From Vibrio brasiliensis LMG 20546 (lineage in GTDB: Bacteria; Pseudomonadota; Gammaproteobacteria; Enterobacterales; Vibrionaceae), in contig NZ_AEVS01000035.1 of assembly GCF_000189255.1 (NCBI RefSeq), positions 1 to 64,000 on the forward strand: DNA of 64,000 nucleotides, in the 5' to 3' direction. Of this stretch, positions 44,920 through 54,747 are shown one piece after another (the first letter of the stretch is position 1; each line of letters begins with the position of its first letter). The position numbers and the translations under genes were made by a program. Under the pieces are notes generated by a model. It did no database searches. It was not told the DNA's origin and saw nothing but the letters and a program-made list of their open reading frames with translations.

Positions 44920-45339
44920 ATGAATGTTCAGTTTGTTCTCAACCCGCCTAAGAACATTAAAGACGTTATCTACAACGGCCTGAAATCCTTTAATATGCGC
45001 CACCTGCCTGACGAGGAGATCCAGACACTGGCATGCTACGTTGAGGACGATGAGGGTAACTTTGCTGGCGGCCTTACGGGCGACATCTATACCAATACTC
45101 TGTTTGTTGAGTTTCTCTGGGTTGATGATAAACATCGCAACTCTGGAATAGGTTCGATGTTAATGGAACGGATAGAGGCGGAGGCGAAAGGATTTGGTGT
45201 TACGCATCTCTATCTTGATACTTACAGTTTTCAAGCGCCCGATTTTTACGCCAAGTTAGGCTTCGAGGAAGTGGGGCGATATAGTGGATTTCCCACTGCC
45301 GGTACGGACAAGATTTTCTTACAAAAGAAAATACAGTAA
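44920..45339 (+). CDS. GNAT family N-acetyltransferase
   Basis: A 139-residue protein. LFVEFLWVDDKHRNSGIGSMLMERIEAEA contains the acetyl-CoA pyrophosphate loop (R-N-S-G-I-G). LYLDTYSFQAPDFYAKLGFEEVGR is the usual C-terminal motif. Starting at 44920 uses GGAAAGGAAG as ribosome-binding site; the in-frame start at 44899 is less likely. The acceptor is unknown. It lies 70 bases after the LysE gene beyond a terminator, so it may be read through or have its own promoter. Confidence 0.88.
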   Translation: MNVQFVLNPPKNIKDVIYNGLKSFNMRHLPDEEIQTLACYVEDDEGNFAGGLTGDIYTNTLFVEFLWVDDKHRNSGIGSMLMERIEAEAKGFGVTHLYLDTYSFQAPDFYAKLGFEEVGRYSGFPTAGTDKIFLQKKIQ

Positions 45340-45420
45340 GACTTTTCAGACATTACACTAACATTCGTTGCCAATCAGTCTGATAACATTCATCGTTTAA
45401 CACAGAGAAGCCGATAAGTT

Positions 45421-45789
45421 TTGATATCTAGCCCTAAGACTCCTGCCAGAACAGCTCGAATCACCCTGATGCTTATCGGGTGGGTTTTTGCTATCTGCCT
45501 TATGCAGAACTCAGGGCTATTCAGTGTGTGTCAGTTTAAGCAGTCTGTATTCGCGAATAAGGCTCAGATAACTGAGCAAAAGTCAGACATCGGTGAGCAG
45601 TGCGATTTAACCGAAAAGCTACTAAACAGCGCCAAGGTCAATCTTGAACATATTGTTATTACTAGCTTTATTGCTCTGTTAGTCATTGTCGCCTGGTTGA
45701 TTTCAACCCGACCTGTAGCTGCACAATTTACCGAACCGATTGTCCCTAAGTCCCGGCTTCATCTTACTTTATGTGTGTTCAGAGAATAA
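45421..45789 (+). CDS. Small two-helix membrane protein at the head of the Scs-like operon
   Basis: 122 residues if the TTG at 45421 is the start; an ATG at 45469 would remove 16. There are two hydrophobic helices (MLIGWVFAICLMQNSGLF and IVITSFIALLVIVAWLI) with a periplasmic loop between them that contains Cys in VCQF and EQCDL, and a Cys-containing end (LTLCVFRE). I do not recognise the family. It is 86 bases before scsB, in the place of scsA in the Salmonella copper-sensitivity operon, but sequence identity with ScsA is not claimed. Confidence 0.55.
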   Translation: MISSPKTPARTARITLMLIGWVFAICLMQNSGLFSVCQFKQSVFANKAQITEQKSDIGEQCDLTEKLLNSAKVNLEHIVITSFIALLVIVAWLISTRPVAAQFTEPIVPKSRLHLTLCVFRE

Positions 45790-45843
45790 CGATTGTGCAA
45801 ACTGATCAATGAGATCAGAGAAGGTTTGTATTTGTTATTTTTT

Positions 45844-45859
45844 ACCCTGAAATCAGGGT
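45844..45859. promoter_or_regulatory. Short inverted repeat before scsB
   Basis: ACCCTGA-AA-TCAGGGT, perfect 7-base arms, 17 bases before the scsB ATG. It could be an operator or a leader hairpin that affects translation. There is no T-run after it. Confidence 0.4.
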
Positions 45860-45875
45860 GCTATTGGACACATAA

Positions 45876-47984
45876 ATGAACAATAAAACACTATATGCAC
45901 TGCGCACTATACTTGGCCTCTGGCTGTTAGTTGCGAGCGTGCTCTTTTCTGCAACCTCTAATGCAGAGGTTGATACTGGCTGGATGACAAAGCCAGAACA
46001 CCCACCAGTGAAGACCCGTTTTGTGGTTACTGGGCAAGTTAATCAAGCAGAGAAAACCGTTGAAGGATTCTTACAGGTTGAGCTTGATGACGACTGGAAA
46101 ACCTACTGGCGCTCTCCCGGTGAAGGTGGGGTTGCCCCTAGTATCAGCTGGGAGAACTCGGTAAACCTCCAGTCTGTTGAATGGCACTGGCCTTACCCAC
46201 AGCAGTTCAACCTGCTTGGTATTCATACCTTAGGCTATAAGAGCGCCACCGTCATACCGATGACGCTACACATCAAAGACTTCAACCAGCCAGTAAATCT
46301 GGATGCTGATCTCACTCTGTCATCATGTACGACTATCTGTGTGCTAACGGATTATCCATTCTCTCTGACGTTTGTGCCGAGTGAACTTGAGGTGTCTGAA
46401 TCGGCAATGTTCACCCACGCCCAGGCGATCAGTCAGGTACCCAAATCGTCGCCACTGATTGAACAGCAAAATGCTATCTGGGATCCGAACAGCAATCAGT
46501 TACAAGTTACCTTAACTAAGCCGCTTGGTTGGAACTCTCCCGAGCTGATAGTCGATAGCCTTAATGAAGCGATTAGTGATTACAGTTATCAGCTTAAATC
46601 GGTTGAGGTGGATGGCTCAAAGCTGGTGGCTCTGTTTGATGTCTCGACATGGTTAGGTGAGATTGACCTTAGTGGCCAATCGGTCGATGTGACGGTTAAA
46701 GACAATGACTTCGTTGCTGAACAATCCACATCGGTTAGTACTGGCGCGATCTCAACAGTCAGTGGCGGTTTCAGCTTGATCGAAATGGTCGGCTTTGCGC
46801 TACTTGGTGGTTTGATCCTCAACGTCATGCCCTGTGTATTGCCAGTATTAGGCATGAAACTCAGTGGCGTGATTCACGCTCAGGGACTGGAGAGGAGCAA
46901 AGTTCGGCTGCAGTTTATTGCATCATCAGCGGGCATTATTACCTCGTTTTGGTTACTGGCTGCTTTCCTATTGATATTGAAGATGTCAGGTAATGCGATA
47001 GGCTGGGGTATACAGTTCCAGAGTCCATGGTTTATCGGCTTTATGGTAGCGGTCACTGCACTGTTCGGCGCTAACATGTTGGGACTGTTTGAGTTTCGCC
47101 TCTCTGCCAATACCAATACATGGCTGGCGTCGAAAGGAGATGATTCCTATGCGGGTCATTACTTTCAGGGGATGTTTGCCACCTTACTGGCTACCCCATG
47201 TTCAGCGCCTTTCCTTGGCACTGCAGTGGCTTTTGCACTGGCGGCGAGCGCACTGGAAATGATACTGATATTCACCGCTTTAGCGTTAGGTATGGCCTTG
47301 CCGTGGCTTGTTGTGGCTACCTTTCCTGGTGTGGCAGCGTACTTGCCTAAACCGGGAGCGTGGATGAATAAGGTTAAGCTGCTGTTTGGGGCAATGATGT
47401 TAATAACAAGCGTCTGGCTGCTTTATCTGCTCACTAACCATCTACCGCCTTTTTGGGTGGTGGTCATTGCAGTGGCGATACTTGTTGCCTTGTTGGCAAA
47501 GACCAAACGTGTCTATGGCGATAAGGCCCTGGTAATCTCAGGTGGAGCGTCGCTTATTCTGTTAGTTGGCGCGCTGGTCGGTGGTAGCGTGACTGCAAAA
47601 CACTGGTCGACACCACTGCCGGAAGATCTGGCTTGGAGGCCATTATCAGATGAGATCATCACCAACTCAGTGGCGCAGGGTAAAACCGTGTTCGTTAATG
47701 TTACCGCAGATTGGTGTGTGACCTGTAAGGCCAACAAAATTGGCGTGATTCTACAAGATCCTGTTTACTCGGCACTTAATCACAGCAAGGTGGTACCGGT
47801 ACAGGGAGACTGGACTCATCCCGACGGCGCTGTAACGGATTATCTGCGTGCCAATGGTCGCTTTGGTGTGCCATTCAATATTGTCTACGGACCTTCAGCG
47901 CCACAGGGGATCGCATTACCTGTGATTCTGACAAGCGATATGGTGATGTCAGCACTTGAACAAGCGAGTGGAGAACGCAGTTAA
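45876..47984 (+). CDS. scsB: DsbD-family membrane thiol reductase (ScsB-like)
   Basis: A 702-residue protein with a signal peptide, an N-terminal DsbD-alpha-like periplasmic domain with LSSCTTICVLTDYPF, a membrane core of about eight helices with the redox Cys in NVMPCVLPVLGMKL and ATPCSAPFLGTAV, and a C-terminal thioredoxin domain with ADWCVTCKANK. This is the ScsB type, which passes electrons from cytoplasmic thioredoxin to periplasmic partners. Its stop overlaps the next start (TAATG). It is operonic with two thioredoxin-fold partners. Confidence 0.9.
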   Translation: MNNKTLYALRTILGLWLLVASVLFSATSNAEVDTGWMTKPEHPPVKTRFVVTGQVNQAEKTVEGFLQVELDDDWKTYWRSPGEGGVAPSISWENSVNLQSVEWHWPYPQQFNLLGIHTLGYKSATVIPMTLHIKDFNQPVNLDADLTLSSCTTICVLTDYPFSLTFVPSELEVSESAMFTHAQAISQVPKSSPLIEQQNAIWDPNSNQLQVTLTKPLGWNSPELIVDSLNEAISDYSYQLKSVEVDGSKLVALFDVSTWLGEIDLSGQSVDVTVKDNDFVAEQSTSVSTGAISTVSGGFSLIEMVGFALLGGLILNVMPCVLPVLGMKLSGVIHAQGLERSKVRLQFIASSAGIITSFWLLAAFLLILKMSGNAIGWGIQFQSPWFIGFMVAVTALFGANMLGLFEFRLSANTNTWLASKGDDSYAGHYFQGMFATLLATPCSAPFLGTAVAFALAASALEMILIFTALALGMALPWLVVATFPGVAAYLPKPGAWMNKVKLLFGAMMLITSVWLLYLLTNHLPPFWVVVIAVAILVALLAKTKRVYGDKALVISGGASLILLVGALVGGSVTAKHWSTPLPEDLAWRPLSDEIITNSVAQGKTVFVNVTADWCVTCKANKIGVILQDPVYSALNHSKVVPVQGDWTHPDGAVTDYLRANGRFGVPFNIVYGPSAPQGIALPVILTSDMVMSALEQASGERS

Positions 47985-48484
47985 TGAAAAAGCGCGCCCT
48001 TTACTGGTTGAAAGAGATCACCAAGTATCTGGTGATTGCTATCGTGATCACGAGTGCGGTGGATATCTACCGTAGTCAGGATATCGCGACCGAAAGTGCC
48101 CCACACATAGTGGCTTATCACAGTGACGGAACGGAACTTGACGTCATTGAGATGAGCTACCAGACGCCAGTGGTGATCTACTTCTGGGCTACCTGGTGTC
48201 CGGTGTGCAAATTTGTTGGCCCGACCGTCGAATGGATAAGTCAGTACTATCCAGTTGTTGCGGTCTCCGGAGCATCGGGCTCAGAGGCAAGAGTCGAGGC
48301 GTTTAAACAAGCTCACGGCTATCAATTCAACAATATCAATGATCAGAATTCATCCCTGTTCCGACAGTGGGCAATCTCGGTCACACCTACCATTTTTATC
48401 GTTAAAGACGGCAAAATTGAATCTGTTACAACTGGCATTACGACTCCGCCAGGGTTACTTGCCCGTCTTTGGCTGAATCAATAG
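47984..48484 (+). CDS. Membrane-anchored thioredoxin-like protein (ScsD-like)
   Basis: A 166-residue protein with an N-terminal anchor (YLVIAIVITSAVDIY) and a periplasmic TlpA-like domain. The active site is FWATWCPVCKFVGP, and the cis-Pro loop reads ISVTPTIFIVKDG. It should act as a thiol oxidoreductase reduced by ScsB. It follows scsB with an overlap of one base and precedes the ScsC-like gene by 9 bases. Confidence 0.88.
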   Translation: MKKRALYWLKEITKYLVIAIVITSAVDIYRSQDIATESAPHIVAYHSDGTELDVIEMSYQTPVVIYFWATWCPVCKFVGPTVEWISQYYPVVAVSGASGSEARVEAFKQAHGYQFNNINDQNSSLFRQWAISVTPTIFIVKDGKIESVTTGITTPPGLLARLWLNQ

Positions 48485-48493
48485 GAATTTATT

Positions 48494-49192
48494 ATGTTTA
48501 ACAAGTTAACCTTAACGCTACTTGTCAGCGCGCTATTCGCAACACCGACATTCGCTGCATCCGACAATCATAAAATTGAAGAAATTGTTGAGATGCTGGA
48601 GGCCAATCCTGAGGTTGTGGATGGTCTGCATGAAAGTCTGGCGATGTATATCAAACAACAGCAGCAGTTTAACCAGTTACTATCGAGTAGTAAGACTTAC
48701 CTGAATGACCCTCGCCATACCTATATGGGGGCGGAGAACGGAGAGATTACTCTGTACAACGTTACCGACTTCAGCTGCCCGTTCTGCAAAAAACTCGATG
48801 CAGAGCTAGCTAAACTTGTCGCTGACTACCCACAAGTCAAAGTGGTTAACCTTTACGTGCCACTTAAAGAGGGTAGCTCGTCAGTAAACTCAGCAGCCTA
48901 TGCGCTTAACGTTTGGAATAATCAGCGTGATAAGTTTGAGCAGGTGAATCAATTACTGATTGCTAAACCGGGTACTCATAACGCTGCTTCACTGATGAAG
49001 ATTGCGCAGAAAACCGGCACGACAAAGCAACTTAATGTCAGTGACTCAGTGGAAAAACAGTTAGAGAATAACTATGCCATGTTTACTGGTTTAGGCCTGA
49101 GGGGTACGCCAGCTTTGATTGTGGGTGAGCAGGTGATTCCGGGTTATGTGCCTTATCAGCAGCTTGAGCAAGTGCTTAAAGAGCAGCTATAA
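48494..49192 (+). CDS. DsbA/DsbG-like periplasmic disulfide protein (ScsC-like)
   Basis: A 232-residue protein with a signal peptide (MFNKLTLTLLVSALFATPTFA), an N-terminal helical segment (about 22-75, HKIEEIVEMLEANPEVV, a possible oligomerisation region as in trimeric ScsC), and a DsbA fold. The active site is DFSCPFCKKLDAE; GLRGTPALIVGEQVIPGYVP is the cis-Pro loop and tail. Kept reduced by ScsB, such a protein acts as a disulfide isomerase or copper-protecting reductase. It ends the operon before a terminator. Confidence 0.88.
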   Translation: MFNKLTLTLLVSALFATPTFAASDNHKIEEIVEMLEANPEVVDGLHESLAMYIKQQQQFNQLLSSSKTYLNDPRHTYMGAENGEITLYNVTDFSCPFCKKLDAELAKLVADYPQVKVVNLYVPLKEGSSSVNSAAYALNVWNNQRDKFEQVNQLLIAKPGTHNAASLMKIAQKTGTTKQLNVSDSVEKQLENNYAMFTGLGLRGTPALIVGEQVIPGYVPYQQLEQVLKEQL

Positions 49193-49223
49193 ACGTCGAC
49201 GCTGACTAAGGTTTATTAATAAT

Positions 49224-49257
49224 AAAGCCCCACACTGTTGAGTGTGGGGCTTTTTGC
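49224..49257. terminator. Bidirectional terminator between the scs operon and the phosphohexomutase gene
   Basis: AAAGCCCCACACT / AGTGTGGGGCTTT, loop GTTG, followed by T. It lies between convergent genes. Confidence 0.9.
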
Positions 49258-49275
49258 TAACTCAGGTAATGGATA

Positions 49276-50982
49276 TCAAAGCAGACTGTGCTGATGCTCT
49301 GAGATCAACATTCCCATCGATTCTGATGCTTTATCGAATACTTGCTCAAAGGTGTCCGATTCAGCGAAGGCTTCGATGACTTCATAGTAACATTTGAGTT
49401 TTGGCTCTGTACCGGAAGGGCGAACAATCACACGAGCGCCGCATGAGAGGTGGTAGATCAACACGTCGCTGGCTGGTAAGTCGATTCGCTGCTCAGTCCC
49501 ATCAGCAAATCGTTTGGTCTGGGTTTTGAGATCTTGTGTAACTTCCACCTTGCTACCTGCGATCATGGTGGGTGGATTTGCTCTTAGCTTGTCACCCACT
49601 GGCGGAGATTTTGGATCAAGGGCAATACTGCGTTGAGCATTGAGATACATACCATGTTGACGATAAAGTGCTTCCAGCTGATCCCAGATTGTCTTGCCCT
49701 GACTTTTTAGCTCTGCGGTTAGCTGAGCAAAAGCGACCAGTGCCGACAGACCATCTTTATCCCACACTTTATTGCCCACGGTGTAGCCCAGAGCCTCTTC
49801 ATAGGCGAACAAGAACGGTTGCTCATCGGTTTGCTTCTGCATAGCGACATTGGTTAGCCATTTAAAGCCTGTCAGAGTCTGGTAGTACTGTGCGCCATGA
49901 GCCTGAGCAACTTTATCCAGCAGGGTAGACGATACGATGGTATTACCGACCAGAGGTGTCGCGCTGTCTGATTGCGACAGTAGATAATGGCCAAACAGCG
50001 TTCCGACCTGATCCCCTGTCAGCATCTGGTAGTCACCATCCGGTTTACGTACCGCAACAGCAAATCGGTCAGCGTCCGGGTCATTGGCGCAAGCGAGTTC
50101 AGCACCGTGCTCTTTTGCCAACGCAACCACCATATCCATAGCACCCGCTTCCTCCGGGTTAGGGAAGTTGACTGTCGGGAAGGTACCATCAGGTTCCCGT
50201 TGTTCCGCGACGCTATAAACTTTGTTAAAGCCAGCATCTGCGAGTAGGGTTTCTGCCATCTCTGCGCCAACGCCGTGCATTGCGGTATACGCGACAGCAA
50301 TGCTATCTGGCTGAGTATGGTTGTTCAACAGCGGATTATCATTCATGGTTTGACGATAGGTTTGGTAGTAGTCATCTTTCAACCACTCCAGTAAACCGTT
50401 CGTTTCAGCATCGCTAAGCGACATCAGTGGGATCGGCTTAGTCGCTGCGATATCAATTTCTGCAGCAATTCCTGAATCATGGGGCGGGATGATTTGCGCG
50501 CCGTTTTCCCAATACACTTTAAATCCATTGTATTCAGGCGGGTTGTGGCTGGCAGTGACCACGACTGCGGCAGCCGCGTTAAAATTCTTTACGCCAAATG
50601 CGACGATCGGAGTTGCCGCAACTGCGTGGGTTAGGAATACCTTAATCCCCAGTGAAGTCAGCACAGAAGCGGTATCATGAGCAAATTGTCTGGAATCTGT
50701 ACGGCCATCGTAACCAATCACGACACCGCGAGTTTTGGCATTTTCTACCTGCTCAATAAGGTAATGACCTAGTCCAGTCGCGGTTTCCTGAATGACTAAT
50801 CGGTTCATTCGATTCGGACCACAGCCCACTTTGCCACGTAAGCCAGCCGTGCCGAATTCAAGGCGCTGACTAAAACGGTCTTCAAGGTCAGCCAGGGCTT
50901 GCTGGTCAATTAAGTGTTGCAGTTCTTCACGCGTCTGTGGGTCAGGATCTTTTTCTAACCAACGAGTTACTTGTTCCATCAT
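49276..50982 (-). CDS. Phosphoglucomutase/phosphomannomutase family protein
   Basis: A 568-residue alpha-D-phosphohexomutase. RFGTAGLRGKVGCGPNRMN is the N-terminal motif. The phosphoserine is in VVTASHNPPEYNGFKVYW, the Mg ligands in DPDADRFAV, the sugar loop in FAYEEALGY, and the phosphate loop in RPSGTEPKLKCY. The length fits the PGM2/PgcA group, which acts on glucose-1-phosphate or pentose phosphates. It may connect the glucan genes upstream to glycolysis. The start could be the second Met (50979). It faces the oxidase operon. Confidence 0.88.
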   Translation of the reverse strand: MMEQVTRWLEKDPDPQTREELQHLIDQQALADLEDRFSQRLEFGTAGLRGKVGCGPNRMNRLVIQETATGLGHYLIEQVENAKTRGVVIGYDGRTDSRQFAHDTASVLTSLGIKVFLTHAVAATPIVAFGVKNFNAAAAVVVTASHNPPEYNGFKVYWENGAQIIPPHDSGIAAEIDIAATKPIPLMSLSDAETNGLLEWLKDDYYQTYRQTMNDNPLLNNHTQPDSIAVAYTAMHGVGAEMAETLLADAGFNKVYSVAEQREPDGTFPTVNFPNPEEAGAMDMVVALAKEHGAELACANDPDADRFAVAVRKPDGDYQMLTGDQVGTLFGHYLLSQSDSATPLVGNTIVSSTLLDKVAQAHGAQYYQTLTGFKWLTNVAMQKQTDEQPFLFAYEEALGYTVGNKVWDKDGLSALVAFAQLTAELKSQGKTIWDQLEALYRQHGMYLNAQRSIALDPKSPPVGDKLRANPPTMIAGSKVEVTQDLKTQTKRFADGTEQRIDLPASDVLIYHLSCGARVIVRPSGTEPKLKCYYEVIEAFAESDTFEQVFDKASESMGMLISEHQHSLL

Positions 50983-51062
50983 GGTGCCTTACCTTTTTAT
51001 TAGCTCAAGTCTGTTCGTAACTTAAGTCTATGTTATATCCGAAATTTCGCTTAATTTTAGTT

Positions 51063-51081
51063 GATATTGATTATCATTTGC
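51063..51081. promoter_or_regulatory. Fur-like box
   Basis: GATATTGATTATCATTTGC agrees with the classic 19-base Fur consensus at 15 of 19 positions. It is about 80 bases from the phosphohexomutase start and 245 bases from coxB. Confidence 0.45.
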
Positions 51082-51280
51082 GAGAGCGCAATCGCTAAAC
51101 ATTGTGTTATTTCTCTGTCAGTCAAATCTGATAGGACTTTCTTGCACAATTTAAAAACGCCAACTAACGTTTATTAACATAAATATAACAACTTGCTTCA
51201 AATTTACTGGTTATAAGGAATTTTCCAAGTCCAAAGGCTGATTGGTACTTTTTTGCGCATGACGAGGCTTATGTCAAAAA

Positions 51281-51296
51281 AGTGACCAGCATCACG
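51281..51296. promoter_or_regulatory. CRP-like site before coxB
   Basis: AGTGA-CCAGCA-TCACG keeps the GTGA-N6-TCAC core of CRP sites but not the outer bases. It lies only about 30 bases before the coxB start, so it would more likely repress or be chance. Confidence 0.35.
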
Positions 51297-51325
51297 GTTG
51301 ATGACTCTGGCAAAGGGGAGGTCTT

Positions 51326-52480
51326 TTGAAAAGTTTACAGGTTTCACTGTGGCGACTGAGTAATGTGTCGTTGGTTGGATTAACGGCGTCTGCGCACGCA
51401 GAGCAAAGCACCTATAACATGACACAAGGTGTCACGAATATTAGCGAACAGGTTTACGATTTGCACATGCTGATATTCTACATCTGTTGTGCAATTGCAG
51501 TTGTCGTGTTTGGTGTGATGTTTTACTCCATGTACCACCACCGTAAGTCTAAAGGGGCGGTTGCTGCACACTTCCATGAAAGTACTAAGGTGGAAGTTGT
51601 TTGGACTGTCATCCCTATTATCATACTTGTTCTAATGGCCATTCCTGCGACCAAAACTCTGGTTGCAATGGAAGACACCTCCCAGTCCGATCTCACCATC
51701 AAAATAACCGGCTCTCAATGGAAGTGGCACTACAGCTATTTCGATCAGGATGTTGAGTTCTTTAGTCTGTTGGCAACCAGTCAGAAAGCTATCGATGGCG
51801 TTGAAGAAAAAGGCGCCCACTACCTGCTTGAAGTGGATAACCCGCTGGTGCTGCCGATCAATCGTAAAGTCCGTTTTCTGATGACATCCGATGATGTGAT
51901 TCACTCATGGTGGGTACCGGACTTTGCCGTTAAGAAAGATACGATTCCTGGTTTTATTAATGAAGCCTGGACACGGATTGATAAGCCCGGAGTGTATCGT
52001 GGTCAGTGTGCTGAGTTATGTGGTCGGGCACACGGGTTTATGCCGGTGGTCGTTCATGCGATGGAAGAAGAAGAGTATGACGCCTGGTTATTGGCTAAGA
52101 AGGCTGAAATTGCACAGGCCAAGCAGGAAGCGGCTGCTTCACTGACGGCTTCGCTATCACTCGATGAGCTGATGGGTATTGGTGAGAAGGTCTATCTGGA
52201 CCGATGCGCCGTCTGCCACCAGGCTAATGGTGCTGGTATACCCGGAGCATTTCCTGCCATTACCGGAAGTAAAGTGGCAACGGGGGATGCGACTGGACAC
52301 ATAGATATTGTGACCAATGGTCGTGCGGGTACAGCGATGCAGGCTTTTGCTAATCAATTGACTGACAAGGAAATTGCTGCCGTGGTTACGTATCAGCGTA
52401 ATGGCTTAGGCAACAGTGTCGGAGACTTGGTTCAGGCAGCGGATGTCAACCAATTTAAGGCGTCTAAGGAGGGGCAATGA
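51326..52480 (+). CDS. coxB: Cytochrome c oxidase subunit II with C-terminal cytochrome c domain
   Basis: A 384-residue protein with a TTG start after AAAGGGGAGG. A signal-like N terminus is followed by two transmembrane helices ([40 protein letters not shown]). The Cu-A site is visible as HSWWVPDF and [12 protein letters not shown], and the C-terminal heme c site as CAVCH (about residues 297-301). The fused cytochrome c marks the caa3 subtype. It overlaps ctaD by 4 bases. Together with the genes that follow it encodes a proton-pumping oxidase. Confidence 0.93.
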   Translation: MKSLQVSLWRLSNVSLVGLTASAHAEQSTYNMTQGVTNISEQVYDLHMLIFYICCAIAVVVFGVMFYSMYHHRKSKGAVAAHFHESTKVEVVWTVIPIIILVLMAIPATKTLVAMEDTSQSDLTIKITGSQWKWHYSYFDQDVEFFSLLATSQKAIDGVEEKGAHYLLEVDNPLVLPINRKVRFLMTSDDVIHSWWVPDFAVKKDTIPGFINEAWTRIDKPGVYRGQCAELCGRAHGFMPVVVHAMEEEEYDAWLLAKKAEIAQAKQEAAASLTASLSLDELMGIGEKVYLDRCAVCHQANGAGIPGAFPAITGSKVATGDATGHIDIVTNGRAGTAMQAFANQLTDKEIAAVVTYQRNGLGNSVGDLVQAADVNQFKASKEGQ

Positions 52481-54135
52481 AAACGTCCAAACCTGATTCT
52501 ATCGTAGAAGATAAATCCAAATCAGCGCCTGTTGCAGACGCCGATATCAGTCGAGCCAACAGCACGATTGCGATTGATGAACATGAGCATCATGAGGCTC
52601 CGAAAGGGATTACTCGTTGGCTCTACTCAACCAATCATAAGGATATAGGCACACTTTATCTCTGGTTCAGCTTTATTATGTTCCTGACTGGTGGGGCGAT
52701 GGCGATGATCATTCGCGCTGAGCTATTCCAGCCTGGTTTGCAGTTGGTTGAGCCACAGTTTTTCAACCAGATGACCACGGTTCATGGTCTGGTGATGGTA
52801 TTTGGTGCAGTAATGCCAGCATTTACCGGTCTGGCAAACTGGATGATTCCAATGATGATTGGTGCTCCGGATATGGCACTGCCACGAATGAACAATCTGA
52901 GTTTCTGGATCTTACCTTTTGCCTTCCTGATCCTACTCGCGTCACTGTTCACCGAAGGAGGCGGCCCGGATTTCGGCTGGACCTTCTATGCGCCGCTGTC
53001 GACCACTTATGGCCCAGACAGTACTGCGTTGTTTGTCTTCTCGGTTCATATCATGGGCATCAGTTCGATCATGGGTGCGATTAACGTTATCGTAACCATA
53101 GTGAATATGCGCGCTCCGGGTATGACCTGGTTTAAAATGCCAATGTTCGTCTGGACCTGGTTAATCACCGCATTCCTTCTTATCGCGGTTATGCCGGTGC
53201 TGGCCGGAGCGGTGACCATGGTTCTGACAGATAAGTACTTTGGCACTTCATTCTTTGATGCCGCGGGTGGTGGTGATCCGGTCATGTTCCAGCATATTTT
53301 CTGGTTCTTCGGCCACCCTGAAGTATACATCATGATCCTGCCGTCTTTCGGTATCATCTCAGCGATTATTCCTGCCTTTAGTGGAAAGAAACTCTTTGGC
53401 TACCACTCGATGGTTTACGCGACCTGTAGTATTGCCCTGCTGTCATTCCTTGTCTGGGCGCACCATATGTTTACTACCGGTATGCCCGTTTTTGCTGAAC
53501 TGTTCTTCATGTATTGCACCATGCTGATTGCGGTACCGACCGGGGTTAAGGTGTTTAACTGGGTTGCGACCATGTGGCGAGGTGCAATGACCTTTGAGAC
53601 GCCGATGCTGTTCGCGATTGCCTTTATCATTCTATTCACCATCGGTGGCTTTTCTGGTCTGATGCTGGCGATTGTTCCCGCAGATTTCCAGTATCACGAT
53701 ACCTACTTTGTGGTGGCGCACTTCCATTATGTTCTGGTATCTGGCGCGGTGTTCTCCATCATGGCAGCGGCCTACTACTGGTTACCGAAATGGACAGGGC
53801 ATATGTATGACCACAAGTTGAGTCTGTGGCACTTCTGGTGTTCGGTAATTTCAGTCAATGTGCTGTTCTTCCCGATGCACTTCCTCGGTCTGGCAGGTAT
53901 GCCACGTCGAATACCAGATTATGCGATTCAGTTTGCCGATGTGAATCAGATTGTTTCCATTGGTGGATTTGCCTTTGGCCTGTCGCAACTTATCTTCCTC
54001 TGGCTGGTGATTAAGTGCATTAAAGGCGGCGAGAAAGTTTCTGAGAAACCATGGGAACGTGCTGAAGGTCTGGAGTGGACCGTGCCAAGCCCGGCGCCGC
54101 ATCATACTTTCTCCACACCACCGAAGATCGACTAG
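52477..54135 (+). CDS. ctaD: Cytochrome c oxidase subunit I
   Basis: A 552-residue heme-copper oxidase core with twelve helices. Heme a His is in [12 protein letters not shown]; the Cu-B His and cross-linked Tyr in [15 protein letters not shown]; two more Cu-B His in [10 protein letters not shown]; heme a3 and a His in [16 protein letters not shown]. The K-channel and D-channel regions look normal for a type A oxidase. It overlaps coxB by 4 bases and precedes ctaG by 9 bases. Confidence 0.95.
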   Translation: MKTSKPDSIVEDKSKSAPVADADISRANSTIAIDEHEHHEAPKGITRWLYSTNHKDIGTLYLWFSFIMFLTGGAMAMIIRAELFQPGLQLVEPQFFNQMTTVHGLVMVFGAVMPAFTGLANWMIPMMIGAPDMALPRMNNLSFWILPFAFLILLASLFTEGGGPDFGWTFYAPLSTTYGPDSTALFVFSVHIMGISSIMGAINVIVTIVNMRAPGMTWFKMPMFVWTWLITAFLLIAVMPVLAGAVTMVLTDKYFGTSFFDAAGGGDPVMFQHIFWFFGHPEVYIMILPSFGIISAIIPAFSGKKLFGYHSMVYATCSIALLSFLVWAHHMFTTGMPVFAELFFMYCTMLIAVPTGVKVFNWVATMWRGAMTFETPMLFAIAFIILFTIGGFSGLMLAIVPADFQYHDTYFVVAHFHYVLVSGAVFSIMAAAYYWLPKWTGHMYDHKLSLWHFWCSVISVNVLFFPMHFLGLAGMPRRIPDYAIQFADVNQIVSIGGFAFGLSQLIFLWLVIKCIKGGEKVSEKPWERAEGLEWTVPSPAPHHTFSTPPKID

Positions 54136-54144
54136 GAGCTGGTC

Positions 54145-54747
54145 ATGCAAGGACAAGCAAAATCGCATCGAACTCTGACACTCAAGCTATGTGCTGCGGT
54201 AGTGGCTATGTTTGGCTTCGGTTTTGCTTTGGTCCCGTTATATGACGTGATGTGCGATGCATTAGGAATCAATGGAAAAACCAACAGTGAGTCTGCGCTA
54301 CAACCACAAGGTATGGTTCCTGACACATCACGTCTCATTCGGGTCGAATTTATGGCCCACAATAATCAGGGTATTCCCTGGTCGTTTGTCCCGGAGCAGG
54401 CGTTTATGGAAGTGCATCCGGGGCAAGTTATTCAGACTGCCTATCATGCAAAGAATCTTTCGCCAAAAGATATAGTCGGCCAGGCGGTCCCATCGGTATC
54501 GCCTGGGTTAGGGGCAACCTATTTCAATAAAATTGAGTGTTTCTGTTTTAACCAGCAGCCGTTACAGGCAAATGCCCAAGCTGAGATGCCACTGATTTTT
54601 TATATTGAACCGGATATTCCCGACACCATCCATACCCTGACTTTGTCCTACACCCTTTATGATATTAGTGAAAAAGTAGCGACAACAGAGTTAGCCAAGG
54701 TCTCATCAAATACGGTGGATGAGACAGTGCAAGGAGCGACACAATGA
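54145..54747 (+). CDS. ctaG: Cytochrome c oxidase assembly protein CtaG/Cox11
   Basis: A 200-residue protein with one N-terminal helix (LCAAVVAMFGFGFALVPLYDVMC) and a periplasmic Ig-like domain. The copper-binding motif is IECFCFNQQPL. Cox11 proteins insert copper into the Cu-B site of subunit I. AGGAG precedes the ATG. It overlaps coxC by 4 bases. Confidence 0.93.
   Translation: MQGQAKSHRTLTLKLCAAVVAMFGFGFALVPLYDVMCDALGINGKTNSESALQPQGMVPDTSRLIRVEFMAHNNQGIPWSFVPEQAFMEVHPGQVIQTAYHAKNLSPKDIVGQAVPSVSPGLGATYFNKIECFCFNQQPLQANAQAEMPLIFYIEPDIPDTIHTLTLSYTLYDISEKVATTELAKVSSNTVDETVQGATQ

Larger units (their letters stand above)
50983..51325. other. Divergent promoter region of the phosphohexomutase gene and the cytochrome oxidase operon
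   Basis: 343 bases without a gene. It holds a Fur-like box and a CRP-like site (listed separately). The last 15 bases include the strong AAAGGGGAGG before the coxB TTG start codon. Confidence 0.5.
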
